DNA from: Whalleya microplaca
Lineage: Eukaryota > Ascomycota > Sordariomycetes > Xylariales > Xylariaceae
Length of the DNA: 64,000 bases
NCBI GenBank assembly: GCA_022497155.1
Contig: MU385711.1
Location: forward strand, 744,001-808,000
Reading direction: 5' to 3'
This document shows positions 9,737 to 21,300 of this stretch, piece by piece. A program made the translations under genes and the position numbers. Below the pieces are notes generated by a model. That model was not told the origin of the DNA, made no database searches, and was given only the letters and a program-made list of their open reading frames with translations. Position 1 is the first letter of the stretch, and each line of letters starts with the position of its first letter.

Positions 9737-10405
9737 TCACAAGTATTCCCAAGTGCTTAAACCAGATGATTGGTACGTCCTAACATCAAGTGAGCGACAG
9801 TCTTCCTTATCGCTATCACCAACATATAGTTGGTACGTTCTCTCCCTAGGTTCACCATCACCAACTGGGCAGACCAGCCAGGACTTGCCAGCGTTAGCCA
9901 AATTCACAGCGGCACCGAACGCCTCGCTTCGTGAGCGTGAAAAAGCCAGTAGTAATAGCCCCATCAGGAATTGCTGCTGAATGGGGTACGGTATACGACA
10001 AGGAGCCATCTGGTGCGATGTAGACTACAATCCCCAACCTGTTAATCTTCCACAATTTAGTACAATGGCATGGTCAGTATAACGCCTACCTTGCTGTCCT
10101 CCAGGCACTGCGACATTCAAAGACAGTGTGCCATTCCCTCCCGCAAATACGGTCTGGGATCCCGGGTAGGCCGAACAATCGAGTCCTTCAACGTCGCTCG
10201 GGCAGTACGCAGATGTATCCTTGTGGACCCAGAACTTGCCACCGCTGGCGTTAATGGCATCACCATTAAAATAGAGGTCAGCACCCGGGGCCACCAACCA
10301 GACCCCAGCAGTCCATGGACCAGCCGGAACCGAGCCAGCTCTCGGTGTAATCGCCACTGCGATGGCAATGACTGGGCATACCAATATGGTTGCGAGAGCC
10401 TTCAT
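9737..10405 (-). pseudogene. Small secreted protein (fungal IgE-binding-protein-like family), frameshifted
   Basis: Exon 1 starts at 10405 with a signal peptide (MKALATILVCPVIAIAVA) and continues with a GGKFWVHKDTSAYCP-type segment and GTLSLNVAVPGGQQ. A short intron (donor GTAGGC near 10090, acceptor TTGTAG near 10027) joins in phase to VYIAPDGSLSYTVPHSA. This is the pattern I recall for small secreted fungal proteins annotated as IgE-binding-like. The frame is then lost: the conserved C-terminal part (WLVCPVGDGEP ... EDC) lies one frame away. A run of five A on the + strand (9940-9944) marks the likeliest site of a one-base gain. Either a pseudogene or a homopolymer error. Confidence 0.6.
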
Positions 10406-12340
10406 GTTTAGGTATTGTGGACTCGGATATAGAAATTAGCTATAAATTGGTGAACAGCACCGAGTTATAATAACGGAAAGTTCGCAATGCAATACGACAA
10501 GTAATATGTTCGTCAATGTCGTTTTTTTGCAGCAATTCTAAAAAGTGATAATCAGTCAAAGTGAAGGAGTTGACATAGTATATAACGAGAGTGTGACAAC
10601 ATGACTTGCTGTTCACCTATATTAACCAGCAACGCGGTCTAGTTTCATCACACGTTACTTGAGGGCGTAATTGCAATTTAGCACAGAAACCCTAGTTCTG
10701 AGGCCAGAATGTTACGTAACAGCTGAACGTGCTTTGGTGTTCAATACGATCTTATTGGAGTCCAGGTTTTTGCCGGCTAATATATATATGCGCCCAATCC
10801 GTACAATTTTTGTGGACACGAGGGGCTGGCCACGGAAACATCCATATGCTCGCCATTGTCCATTACAGGCCAGACAGCATGCATTGAGGAGCTTTGATCC
10901 ACGCTTTCGGAGACTCGAAATACCTAGTGATGAAATAAACGCAGCTTATGAGCAGTAAAGTAGTTGCTATATTAGAGAAGTCTCATTACTAGAGCCTGGA
11001 GGAGGTAGAGCCTCCTATATATATATAAGCCACAGCTTGTAGGGCGTCCCTCCCACCTGAATTATCACAGCCACATACCCCTGTAATTCGTCAACTTCTT
11101 TCATGCAATTGCTCATAGCTGTTCCAGATCCGATAGGGTTTGTATCGCATCCAAGCCAAAGGAGGGTAATAATAATAAGGCTAAATTGTGGTATCGTAAT
11201 AATCACGTTTATTACTTATTCTGAGTTATGGAATAATAATTGTTTAAGATGCCAGTCTGCTCGCAGCGCGCATCGAAGTACCGGAACCTGAACACGCCAG
11301 GATACCTTTCCCAATTAATGTAACAACTTTGACGTCAAATGAGGTACATCTGCCTGTGTATGAGTTCCATGTTTCGGCTAGAGGAGATACTGCAATATTG
11401 TTGTCGGTAACAAGGTCGTCATCGAAGGTCTTTAGTCGTTCCGAGTTTGACAGAATGTCGCTATAACTCAATTCCATCATATCAATGATAACCTATATCA
11501 TTTTGAAAGACGTATATGGGCCCGACGCAAGAACTTCCCGCCACACTACTAGGCTCACGGCCTTAGGGTCGACACGTTGCATATTGAGGCGGAACCGGAT
11601 TTGTAGTAGCTGTAAGGCCAAAGCTAAGCTGGGAAAGGGTTATGAAGGGAGATGATGCGCCATGGTGGAAAACTGGCTGCTTAACCATTGTGGATTAGGC
11701 TAGTCCATCGGACATCGAAGATTTTGGGAGGATTACGGCATAGATGGATTAGGCTATCCTTTAGAATCGATTCTTCAACATCAATTCCTTTGTTTGCGAA
11801 ATATCTGTAACCTGTAGAGGCCGTAGTTGCTTACACCAAGCATGTTCTAACGGACCTGCAGACCTAGACTGCTAGATTGCCTTACCGACACTTCGGCTAC
11901 ACTATTAAATAGCATGAAGCTAGTCTAATTGTTGGTCTTTTGTATGTAAGGGTCTTTATTGTTGTGGAGATGCTACGCCGCAACCCCCTAGCTATGATAA
12001 TTATCAACATTAGAACCCACTGCTGTTACATGAATCAGGCCTCTATTCAGTTGCTAATACCTTACAGAGGAAAATAATGATGTCTTGCCAAAGAACTGAA
12101 AAGGCAATCATGTACTCTTGTTTTCAAAACATATTCAATACACATCCTTCAACGGCTCAGTTCTGCACTAATCCCTTCCGTGGTAAGGCCCAGGCAACCA
12201 TCGTCATTATCCACAAGGGGGACTTGATTTCTTCATATAAAATTGGCATTCTCTATCAATCTCCCAGCCTAGCCTTAGACCGTCCAGGTAATAACTTGAC
12301 AGCTTTCCTTGCCCACTACCTATGCTTCAGCCGGTGAAGC
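10406..12340. other. 1.9-kb stretch without a supportable gene
   Basis: Short minus-strand frames occur at 11015-11206 (hydrophobic start) and 11244-11480, but neither resembles a known family and no splice joins them convincingly. Short AT-rich islands suggest repeat decay. Confidence 0.4.
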
Positions 12341-13398
12341 ATGCCAGTGAGCGTAATCCTTACCGGAGCCAACGGGTCTCTTGCGCTCCATGCCGTGGAG
12401 CATCTCTTAAAAAATTGCTCCCAATACACTGTGATTCTGACGGTGAGAGATGCTTCAGATACTGATGCAAATACAAAGAAGCTGCGCGATACCATAACTC
12501 GATACCCAGAAGCCAAAGCGTTTATTCATGAGCTCGATCTCTCCAGTCTTTCTGCAACGCATGAGTTCGCCGACTCAGTCAGTTCAGCTATTACGGACAA
12601 CATATATCCCCCCATCAGTGCTCTCATAGGCAATGCATTCTACTGGAACCTCGTTAGGGGACCGGAATTCTTAGCTGATGGTTACGATAAGAGCTTTCAG
12701 ATCAATCACATTGCTCATTCAGCTCTAATACTCCGGCTTCTTGGCAAGTTCGAGGAGCAAGGCCGTATCATCTTCCTTTCGACTGACGCACATTGGCCCG
12801 GTAAGAATGCGATGGAAGTCTATCCCCCAAATATTCCAGACGACTTAGATATCTTGGTGGAGCCCTTTATGGACAATGATACATTCGGCCGTGGTTACCA
12901 GAGATATGCTACCTCCAAGTTAGCCACGACAGCCTGGATACATGCCCTCAATCGAAATCTCCAGAAGGTACGTGTACCCTGCGGCTCTGAGGCCTCGGCA
13001 AGTATGGTTGTTTGACATATTTTCAGGATGCGAATCTAAGTAAGATTACCGCCGTCGCTATGAACGCAGGCAGCTTAGTCGATTCGCGCGCGCTGCGTAC
13101 CAACACGCCACAGAAATTGCTTAGAGCGCAAAAATTCTTTTATAGGCCGTTTCTACCTCTACTTAAACTCGTGAATGGCCCAACTTTACGTACTGCAGGT
13201 CCGGCTGGCGTTGATGTAGTTGAGATGGCCCTCAACTCGGCGTATATAGGGAAACGGGGGTTCTTTACACTACTTCAAGAGGATCAGAGCTCACCGGAAT
13301 CCCAAGACGAAGAGAAGTAGCAGCGGTTATGGGCGAAGAGTTTGGAATGGGCACAAATCACGAATGGCAACACTGCGTTGAAACCCGCTTTCGATTGA
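12341..13398 (+). pseudogene. Short-chain dehydrogenase/reductase with premature TAG
   Basis: NAD(P)-dependent SDR with exons 12341-12967 and 13027 onward (donor GTACGT, acceptor TTTCAG). The Rossmann motif is TGANGSLA near the N-terminus and the catalytic YATSK lies near residue 198. A TAG at 13318-13320 would end the protein at 306 residues. The same frame, however, continues for 25 more codons to TGA at 13396-13398 and encodes the tail expected of this SDR subfamily (QRLWAKSLEWAQIT). The stop therefore looks like a nonsense mutation; CAG to TAG is a CpA to TpA change, the RIP signature. Only the extreme tail would be lost, so activity may survive. Substrate unknown. Confidence 0.75.
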
Positions 13399-13963
13399 CT
13401 CTAAGTGCACATGTTGCAATTGGGTGTTTCAAGCTTTGGCACCGATACAGAAGACAAACAAGGACGTCTTCAATCTCCCTTCTGTTAGCATAAGACCCAT
13501 TTTTACTCGTTTGACAGGGGGAGTCGGTAATCTCGGACTAAATATATATACGTGAAAATGTGCGTAAGGAAAGGAAAGTGTCAGATAGATTGGAGCATCG
13601 GGATTCCATTCCAATTCCGATGAAAAGTCACCTGGTGTAGTAGAATATAATTTCCCTGCCTAACTTGTATATAAAATATATAACGATAGAACTCTCAGTT
13701 TTAGATAAAACGCTTATTAGATAATTATTATTCCACAACTCAAAATAAGTAATAAACGTATCTATAAATTAGCCTCACTATTATTACCCTCCTTTGGCGT
13801 AGATGCGACAGAAAGCAATCTGAATCGTGTTTGCGTATTTAAAACCCGGTGGTAAAAGTAAATTCTGTTTGTGTCTATTAGCAATTGCTAGTCGAAGTGG
13901 AAATTTCTCAGCAAGAATAATTATACGATAGCGAAAAGATGGTCATGACTTGAGAAAGAAGAT

Positions 13964-13994
<31 letters not shown>

Positions 13995-14321
13995 AATCGG
14001 TTAATAAGATAAATCATTTAAACGTGTTTCCCACGGGACTATAAGATGTCCTCGCTGATCTACAGTATGATAAGGAAGTTGGGGCGTCGTTAAGCAAGTT
14101 CCCGATAGTCGATGCTGAGTGGACGAACAGACGAATCAAAGGGGTAACAACGCAATACGGTGAGAGGAAAAAACAGGGAGGCCAGCTCGGACAAGGTGTA
14201 CAGTACGACTCCTGTTACACGGTACCTCAGACATGCCGTTAAATAACCCAACACCCTCTCTATTCATAAGTTCCTAAACTCTCAACGACCAACTTCCCCA
14301 AAATCGGGTGTATGATACGGG
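13399..14321. other. Intergenic region with (GAAA)n microsatellite
   Basis: A (GAAA)7-like run lies at about 13966-13995. The rest contains the 3' end of the SDR gene and the promoter of the FluG-like gene; no gene is supported. Confidence 0.5.
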
Positions 14322-17001
14322 ATGATGGCGTCCGCCGCTTACAAGCTCAAGCAGCTCAATGCAGCCATCGATAACACCCCGCTCATTGATAACCACGCTC
14401 ACCCATTATTAAAACCCGAGCACTTAGCCAAACATCCATTACTCTCAATCGCGAGTGAAGCAAATGGAGATGCCCTCAAGGACTCAAAGCTCAGTCTTTC
14501 TCATATTCGTGCCGTGAAGCTCTTGGCACAAGTGCTTGGCTGCGAACAAACTTGGGATGCTGTCGTGTCTCACATCGAGAAGAGGCGCACTACATCACGA
14601 GAGGCCTGGATTAAACGGTGTGTAGAGGGAATTGAGGCCATTCTCATCGACGATGGGTTGGATGCACATGGCGAAGCCGAAACCTATGCCTGGCATAGTG
14701 CTTTCACAGAGAGCAAATGCAAGCGCATAGTTAGAATCGAAACCGTGGCGAGAGACATCATTGCCAATCATTGCGCTTCTAACCCTATTCCACCAGAAGA
14801 CAAGTCTTCTCTGGAAATTGTATTACGGGCATTTGAAGATGAGATTGAAAATTGTCTTGCTGACCCAGAGGTCGTCGGGTTTAAGTCTATAATTTGTTAT
14901 CGGGGCGGGCTAGATATCCCACGATTTAGTGAGGTAAATGCTGAAGGCGTTAGACAGGGGCTGAAAGATATTATGGACGCTGGCCTACGCGACACCAAAC
15001 CACCATTCTATCTTAAAAGAAGACTAGAAAACTCGCCCTTGAACCACCTTCTAGTTCATCTAACTGCGCGACTTATTCACCAGTCTAAGGCCAAACACAA
15101 GAAGCCAATTCAGTTTCATACCGGGTATGGCGATAATGACATCACACTCACCAAATCCTCTCCGTCACATCTCCAGACCTTCATACGAGAATATCCAACC
15201 GTCCCAATTGTACTACTCCACGCAGGCTACCCTTGGAGTAGAGAGACGGCGTATCTGGCAACGGTGTATACCAATGTCTACGCAGATATTGGGGAGGTGT
15301 TCCCCTTGATCAGCCGCCAGGGCCAAGAGGGTGTGCTAAAACAGATGCTAGAACTCTGTCCATGGACGAAGATCCTCTGCAGCACAGACGGCCACGGATT
15401 TCCGGAGATGTATCTGATTGCGACGATGGAAATCCGCTCTGTTCTGAAAACTGTAAGTGGCGCCGGCCATGATAATAGGAGGCTCTTACTGATCTACTTA
15501 GGTGCTAGGAAAATTAGTGCAGACGCAGCAGCTTGACGAGAAACAGGCTATACAGCTGGTTCAAGCCATTATGTTTGAAAATTCGAAGAAGCTTTACAAT
15601 CTCAAAACTGAAACCACATTGCCTAGTTTCGCGCAACTGAGCACCATCTCTGGCACTGACTGGACAAGCCAGACCGTGTTGTCAAAACTCCAGGCACTAG
15701 ATGCGAAGTACCTTCGGATCTATTGGCACGATTACACATCCAGCGCCAAGTGCCGACTGATCCCCATAAAACAAATCTACAAGACGCTCGAGAGCGGCAA
15801 ACCCGTGACGCTGTCTCTCACCAAAGCAAGTCTCGGCTTGCTACAGATGGATTCGATGATCCCCCAAGTAACCGCGACTGGGATGTACACCTTCCACCCA
15901 GACTGGTCGAGTCTGAAGCCCGGCCCCATCGACGGGCACGTCAGCTGCTACGGAGAGTTCACGGAGACAGACGGCTCCGAAGAGCCGCTCTGCCCGCGCA
16001 CGCTCCTGCGCAAGACGCTCGAGAAGGCCGCCTCCCACGGCCTGACCTTCCTCGTGGGCTTCGAGGTCGAGTTCCTCGTCCTGGAGCGCAACCCCGATCC
16101 CAGCAGCCCGGACAAGTACCGCACGCTCCGCAACGACGGACACGCCTGGTCCATGGCGCGCTCGCTCGCCGACTGGGGCCGCGAGGGTAGCTTCGCGACC
16201 GCCATCGACGAACTCATCGAGCGCCTCGACGCCGCCGGCATCGCGGTCGAGCAGTTCCACGCCGAGAGCGCGCCGGGGCAATATGAGCTCGTGCTCGGCG
16301 CGCTGCCGCCGATGGAAGCGTGCGACAGCCTGCTGCACGCGCGACAGATCCTCGAGTCCACCACGGCGCGCCACGGCTTCCGCATGACGCTGCACCCGAA
16401 GCCATTCGCGTCGGCGTGCGGCTCGGCCTCGCACGCGCACGTATCCGTCTCCTCGCCCGGGGGCGACCAGCCCGCGGTCTACGAGGCCTTCTACGCCGGC
16501 ATGCTAACGCACCTGCGCGCGATTGTGGCGCTCACGTACAGCAACCCGACCAGCTACGAGCGCATGGTGGACAGCTACTGGGCCGGGGGCCGCTGGGTGA
16601 CGTGGGGCACGCAGAACAAGGAGACGCCGCTGCGCAAGTGCGAGCGCGGGCACTGGGAGGTGAAGGTGCTGGACGGGCTCGCGAACCCGTACTTCGCCGT
16701 CGCGGGCCTGCTGGCCGCGGGCACGGAGGGGATCCTGCAGAAGACGCCGATGACCTGGGGCGATTGCGAGACCGATCCCGCGGCCCTGAACCCGACGCAG
16801 AGGGAAGCGTTGGGCGTGCGGGACATGTTCCCCGCGGACTTGAGGGAGGCGTTCAAGGCGCTGGAGGAGGACCGCGAGCTGGGCGAGCTGCTGCACCCGA
16901 GGTTCGTACAGCGGTATATCGATATCAAGAATGCTGAGCTGCGTATTCTAGAACCTATGAGTGCGGAAGAGCGTCGGCGGTGGGTATTGGAGAGGTACTG
17001 A
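14322..17001 (+). CDS. FluG-like amidohydrolase/glutamine synthetase fusion
   Basis: Two exons, 14322-15452 and 15502-17001, joined in phase by a 49-nt intron, give 876 residues, close to Aspergillus FluG (about 865). The N-terminal half is an amidohydrolase of the nodulin-6/FluG type (DNHAHPLLKP, QFHTGYGDND, LLHAGYPW, CSTDGHGF). The C-terminal half is a glutamine synthetase I-type domain (FEVEFLVLER, YELVLGALPP, HAHVSVSSPGG, SYWAGGRWVTWG). FluG proteins affect conidiation through an extracellular signal in Aspergillus; many paralogues exist, and this copy's role is open. Base composition changes sharply inside the gene: roughly balanced to about 15.8 kb, then very GC-rich to 16.9 kb. Confidence 0.88.
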
Positions 17002-17316
17002 GCTGACTTTGGCATAAGGTACACGCGGTTAGATTCCTGTCTGCGATTCTGTCATATTCAACAAAGGCTTAGAGATAAAATTCTAGTTAGACTAGATTTG
17101 AAGTGAGCGATTTATACAAGTTCATTACTCTACTGATCGTGTATCATCCAACGTGTTGTAGTCAGTGCGAGTCCTCAATAGGAATGTGGAGCGTACTATG
17201 ATTCGTCACTACATAGAAAGCTTAGCGCTTGCCCACATAAGGGAAAATCTATCATTTAGGATATCACCATTCCGACACATGAACGCTTTCTGATATAAAT
17301 TGGGTATCTATTGATC
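17002..17316. other. Convergent 3' region
   Basis: About 315 bp between two convergent genes; presumably both 3' UTRs. Nothing else seen. Confidence 0.5.
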
Positions 17317-18504
17317 CTAGTCAAACGTAATCTTCTTTCCCTCAGACTTGACGACCGCTCCAGTAAGGTACGATGCGACTCCAGCATCGCCGTAAGTATC
17401 TTTCTTCTCTCTCTTTGCTGGCTGAGTCCTGCTTGGTGTCTCTGTCCCATTCTCTGTCTTGGCCGGTTCTCTCCTCGTCTTCCCTGCTGGCGCATCTTTG
17501 CCGAATCTCCTCCTATACCTGACCTGGTCGTCCTCGGCGTAGTCGATCTTCAGCTCGCGGCCCTTAAGCCTATTGACCCACCATTTCCGCATCTTGTACT
17601 TCTTTTCCGGGGCCTGCTCCGCATCCTCGCCTTCCTTGTCTCTGTCGTCCCGGAAGTCGTCCTCGGTCTCGATCTCTTCCTGGATCTTGACGAAACCCTT
17701 GACGGCCCATTCGGCAGCCTCGAGCTCCTTGAACTTGACCCACCCGTAGCCCTTGCATTTCCCGGTATCCTCGAACGTAGCTACCTTGACCCAATCGATG
17801 TCCCCGCACTTCTCGAACAGGCCATAGACATCGTCCTGGTCCGTCTGGAACGACAAGTTTCCAATATATATTTTCCTGCTCGGAATGGTCTTCTTCCCCG
17901 TCGCGCCATCCGCCTGCGCATCCCCAGCCGCAGCAGCGCTCTCCTTCGACGGCCGGCCCTCAAACGACTTCGAGTTCTTGATCAGGACCTTACGGCCGCT
18001 CAGCTCCGTCTCCGTGAGCGCCATGGCCGCGACCGCCGCCGTCTCCGTATCGAAATCCACATAAGCGAAGCCCTTATTCTGCGGCTTCGGCTTCTCATCA
18101 CTGCCCTGTGGTCTCCTGTCCCTGCTGGCGGCGGCTTTGCTCATCGGCAGGTTCACCCGCGTGATGTTCTTCTCTTGTATGGCGCCACCTGAGCACTCGA
18201 CGAACCACTTGAAGAGCTCCACGCGCGTGAGCGTGAATGGCAGGTTCCCTATCCAGATGCCGTGGTCGGAGCGCTTCTCCTTCCCGTCTTTTGATTCCTT
18301 GCGGATCGGTAGGTCGTCTTCTGGCTCTGCATCGCTGTCGGGCTTCACGGGCAGGGGCTTGCCTTTCTTGAGAAGTCGCTTGGCCTTCTTGGATGGTGGT
18401 TCTGGCAGGTCGAGGTTGACCTCGATTTCGTCGACTTGCGACTTGCGCTTCTTGGACAGGGCGTCCGCCGCTGGGGCGGGTTTCGCTACGTCTGCTGTAG
18501 CCAT
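17317..18504 (-). CDS. NOP13: Nop13-like nucleolar RNA-binding protein, two RRMs
   Basis: Intronless, 395 residues. The N-terminus is charged with a bipartite-like basic stretch (KKAKRLLKKGK). RRM1 (about residues 82-180) has RNP2 IWIGNLPF and RNP1 KGFAYVDF. RRM2 (about 212-320) has IYIGNLSF and KGYGWVKF. A WWVNRLKGR segment follows, then a basic tail. Order and spacing match yeast Nop13 (YNL175C), a nucleolar protein of pre-ribosomes. The gene is GC-rich, like other core genes here. Identity as an RRM protein is certain, orthology probable. Confidence 0.85.
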   Translation of the reverse strand: MATADVAKPAPAADALSKKRKSQVDEIEVNLDLPEPPSKKAKRLLKKGKPLPVKPDSDAEPEDDLPIRKESKDGKEKRSDHGIWIGNLPFTLTRVELFKWFVECSGGAIQEKNITRVNLPMSKAAASRDRRPQGSDEKPKPQNKGFAYVDFDTETAAVAAMALTETELSGRKVLIKNSKSFEGRPSKESAAAAGDAQADGATGKKTIPSRKIYIGNLSFQTDQDDVYGLFEKCGDIDWVKVATFEDTGKCKGYGWVKFKELEAAEWAVKGFVKIQEEIETEDDFRDDRDKEGEDAEQAPEKKYKMRKWWVNRLKGRELKIDYAEDDQVRYRRRFGKDAPAGKTRREPAKTENGTETPSRTQPAKREKKDTYGDAGVASYLTGAVVKSEGKKITFD

Positions 18505-19029
18505 TGAGATTGTACGGATTGGTAATCAACCCAACCTGTCGACTTCGTCGTGTTCTCAGTAATGGCACTCAGTAATAGTAATTAATATGCAGGGTTTACT
18601 GGCTACTACTATGTTCGCGGTCGGTTTGGAAAGCTGTGGAGTGAATGGATGCAACTTTCATGAAATTTTCCTGGGTCCGATAAGATAAGAAATTGATAGG
18701 CGAATCATGCATTTAACCGAGCACTATGTATATATCGCGACTCTCATTCTTCACTGTCAAAGAGCAATAATATAGTGTTTAAACAACAGGTCCGAGATAG
18801 GGAAATTGTGTGTACAACATAGCTTCATGAGAGTAAATAAGTCTATGAATCTTGTATTTTTCTCAACATATTTAGCAAATGTATCACAAGTGAATCTTTT
18901 ACTTGTTTTCTAAGTCGTGATTGAAGCTCAGTAGCCAAACTAAGTACAACTGAACAACAAGATCACACTCAGGACTCCCGACTCAGGGGTTCCTTATAGG
19001 GTGACACTCACTCAAATCCATAAGCATAC
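18505..19029. other. Intergenic region, promoter of the NOP13-like gene
   Basis: About 525 bp, AT-rich toward 18.7-19.0 kb, containing the upstream region of the NOP13-like gene and the 3' end of the next gene. No other feature seen. Confidence 0.45.
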
Positions 19030-19939
19030 TCACTCATGCTTCCAGCTCACATCCTCACGACTGACAATGACCTCATGCACATCCACCCTCTGCCTAACGA
19101 TCTGCTCGCCATTGACCAAATCATTCTCATCGGCCCTCTTCCCCGCCTCCGCCTCATCCTTCGCAATGCCCGCGCGCACGTGTCTCCCGACCAACCGCCG
19201 GCGCGCGGTCTCGAAGTCCACCTCGACGAACCAGCGCTGGTCCATGAGCAGCGCCGCCGACCGCCACGGCTCCTTGTCCAGACACACGTAGTTGCCCTCG
19301 AAGACGACGACGCGGTGGCGCGGGCCGATCGCGATGTCGTCGGCGCGCGGGTCCTTGACCGCGTGGTCGAACGACGGCGCGTACACCGTGTGCGCCCGCT
19401 CCTCATCCGGGGGGAGAGGTAGGGGCAGGGGCTTGCGCAGCGCACGCACGAGCTCGAGGAAGGCCGCCCCGTCGAAGGTGAACTCGGCGCCGCGGCGCGC
19501 GTGCGCGGTCGCCGGGTCCGCCATCGCGGACAGCTGCGCCCGCGTCAGGTGGTAGCCGTCCATGGGCACGAAGGCGGCGATGGGGCCGGCGGCCTCCGGG
19601 TGCTGGGCTTTGTGGAGGGCGTTGAGGGCCTCGGTCACGATCTGCGAGAGCGTGGTTTTGCCTTGTGCGTGCGAGGTAGCTTGTTAACTAGAGGCCCTGT
19701 CTGTATGTACCTAGAGTTGAATTTCCGGGTGAGGGAGAGAGGGGATGATGGACGTCCTACCGGAGCCTGGGATCCCGGATATGGCGATCACTGGCGTTGT
19801 GTTAGACATGGAGTAGAGACTTTGTAGGTAGGCGGAATATAGCATTTGCATGACATGACTTACTGAATCGCTGGTCCTCGGGGACTTGCTGGAATTGCTC
19901 CCAGGCCTTCTCTACGAGGCGGACTACTTGGTCGTCCAT
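19030..19939 (-). CDS. P-loop kinase of the uridine kinase/phosphoribulokinase type (Yfh7-like)
   Basis: Three exons, 19939-19864, 19790-19761 and 19661-19030, all in phase, giving about 245 residues. The Walker A motif GIPGSGKTT is split by the second intron, which explains why the 3' exon alone appears to start later. Downstream are MDGYHLTRAQL, the substrate-side DGYH motif of the uridine kinase/pantothenate kinase-like superfamily, VVFEGNYVCL, and a lid-type RRRLVGRHVRAGIA. Yeast Yfh7 and other fungal members have this plan. The phosphorylated substrate is unknown. The third exon is very GC-rich. Confidence 0.82.
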
Positions 19940-20391
19940 GTTGACTTCCTCAAGATCGGATTCGAAGACGAAGGGAAACCAGTTACTTGAAGCGAAGATG
20001 AACCGACCGACACTCTACAAGGAAAATGAATATATACAGAGTAGCTTTTATGAAGCTCTCTACAATATTCGTTGCCTGCCGATCCGATATTAGGACCTTG
20101 AAGCATCACTTATTAGTAAGTCTATCCCAGTCCGGTGCCCCTCCACGCACTCAATCGAGCCCATTTAACCCCACTAACCGCATATATGCACGCTGATGTC
20201 AAATTGGCGATTTCACATGAAGAAATCTCATCTCTTACTCTGTATGAGGTCCGCATGACCAGAAAAGTCCACTTGCTAGCGAAACCGCAAACAGGTTATG
20301 GGAGGCATACTTGTCCCCACAGCCATTGTCTTATTATTATGAGTTAACAGCAGTCGATCATGATCACGTGCGCACACTACGCAGAACAATA
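19940..20391. promoter_or_regulatory. Divergent promoter region
   Basis: About 450 bp between the minus-strand kinase and the plus-strand small acidic protein; both promoters must lie here. A TGATCACGTG segment near 20360 contains a CACGTG E-box, a site recognised by bHLH factors in fungi. Confidence 0.4.
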
Positions 20392-20872
20392 ATGGCAGAC
20401 GACCTCGACAACGAGTCTGGCCTCTTCGGCATCCAGCTCTCAGACTCCGATGAAGACAGCCCCAAGGATCTAACTGCGCGGAATGCGCAATCAGAGGAGG
20501 CCTTCCAGGCCGTGCGGAAGGAGTACAGAGTCAAGGTCGAGAACGGGGAGGTATGTCTATTCGTTCCTCTCTCTCTTCCGCTCTGTCTTGGGTCCCCCCA
20601 CCTTCGCAAATAGCTAAGTGGAAACTTCATTATATATATAGATATGGAAGACAATTAAGTTACCGCTGGGCCCCCAGGTTTCCAAGCCCGAGGCCCAGGC
20701 CCTGTTGCACGCGGTCGAGGAGTTGTATTTCTTCCGCAGGTATGGAGAGGGTGCTCGCTTCGTGGCGGCGGTCTTGGATGGCGGCGACGGGGCGGCTGGG
20801 CTGGATGCGGATACGAGGAAGCTGTTGCGGTATTATGAGAAGAGGTGTAATGAGCGAGCTGACGGTAAATAA
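20392..20872 (+). CDS. Small conserved fungal protein of unknown function
   Basis: Two exons, 20392-20550 and 20642-20872, with donor GTATGT and acceptor TATATAG, in phase, giving 129 residues. The N-terminus is acidic (ESGLFGIQLSDSDEDSP); the rest is amphipathic helix (EEAFQAVRKEYRVKVENGE, then WKTIKLPLGPQ and an EELYFFRRYGEGARFV segment). The composition and intron suggest a genuine conserved gene. I do not recognise a domain. Confidence 0.7.
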
Positions 20873-21300
20873 GACTCTTCAAGACTACAAACATGTATCA
20901 AAATCATGATCATCAAAGATCATATATATCACAAGTACTGGATAGACGAGAGGTAGTTGAGATGGGCGAAGAATTATGATTTATCCCTTACTCTAAATAA
21001 TCTAAGTCTATATATCTAGCATTTATGCTCCTGAAAAAGTGTTCGGAACAATAGTCGCCAGAAGAAGCAGCAATCTATCCATCCATGAAGGGGAACACAT
21101 GTGCTGCCTGGTATACCGGAACGCCTTGCTTTTTTTGTATCGGGCCAAAACGGCCAACCTCTATACTCCTTGAAAATGCTTTCGTGGTGGTGGTGGTGCT
21201 TCGAACTTCTTTGTGCCCAATCCTGTCCAAACGGATGTGGTTGTTCGTACTTGTCGAGAATGCAATGCAATGCAGAACCGAGGTCATACTACCCCGCGAA
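20873..21300. other. Convergent 3' region
   Basis: About 430 bp between two convergent genes, with AT-rich and TATATA-rich sequence. No gene supported. Confidence 0.45.

Noticed and set aside
15841..16937. Long antisense and out-of-frame ORFs in the GC-rich part of the FluG-like gene
   Set aside because: They arise because GC-rich codons lack stop codons in other frames; Arg/Ala/Gly-rich composition and no family resemblance.
12341..17001. SDR and FluG-like genes as part of a secondary-metabolite cluster
   Set aside because: No polyketide synthase, peptide synthetase, terpene synthase, P450 or transporter nearby.
17311..18192. 293-codon plus-strand ORF opposite the NOP13-like gene
   Set aside because: Shadow of a well-supported RRM protein on the other strand.
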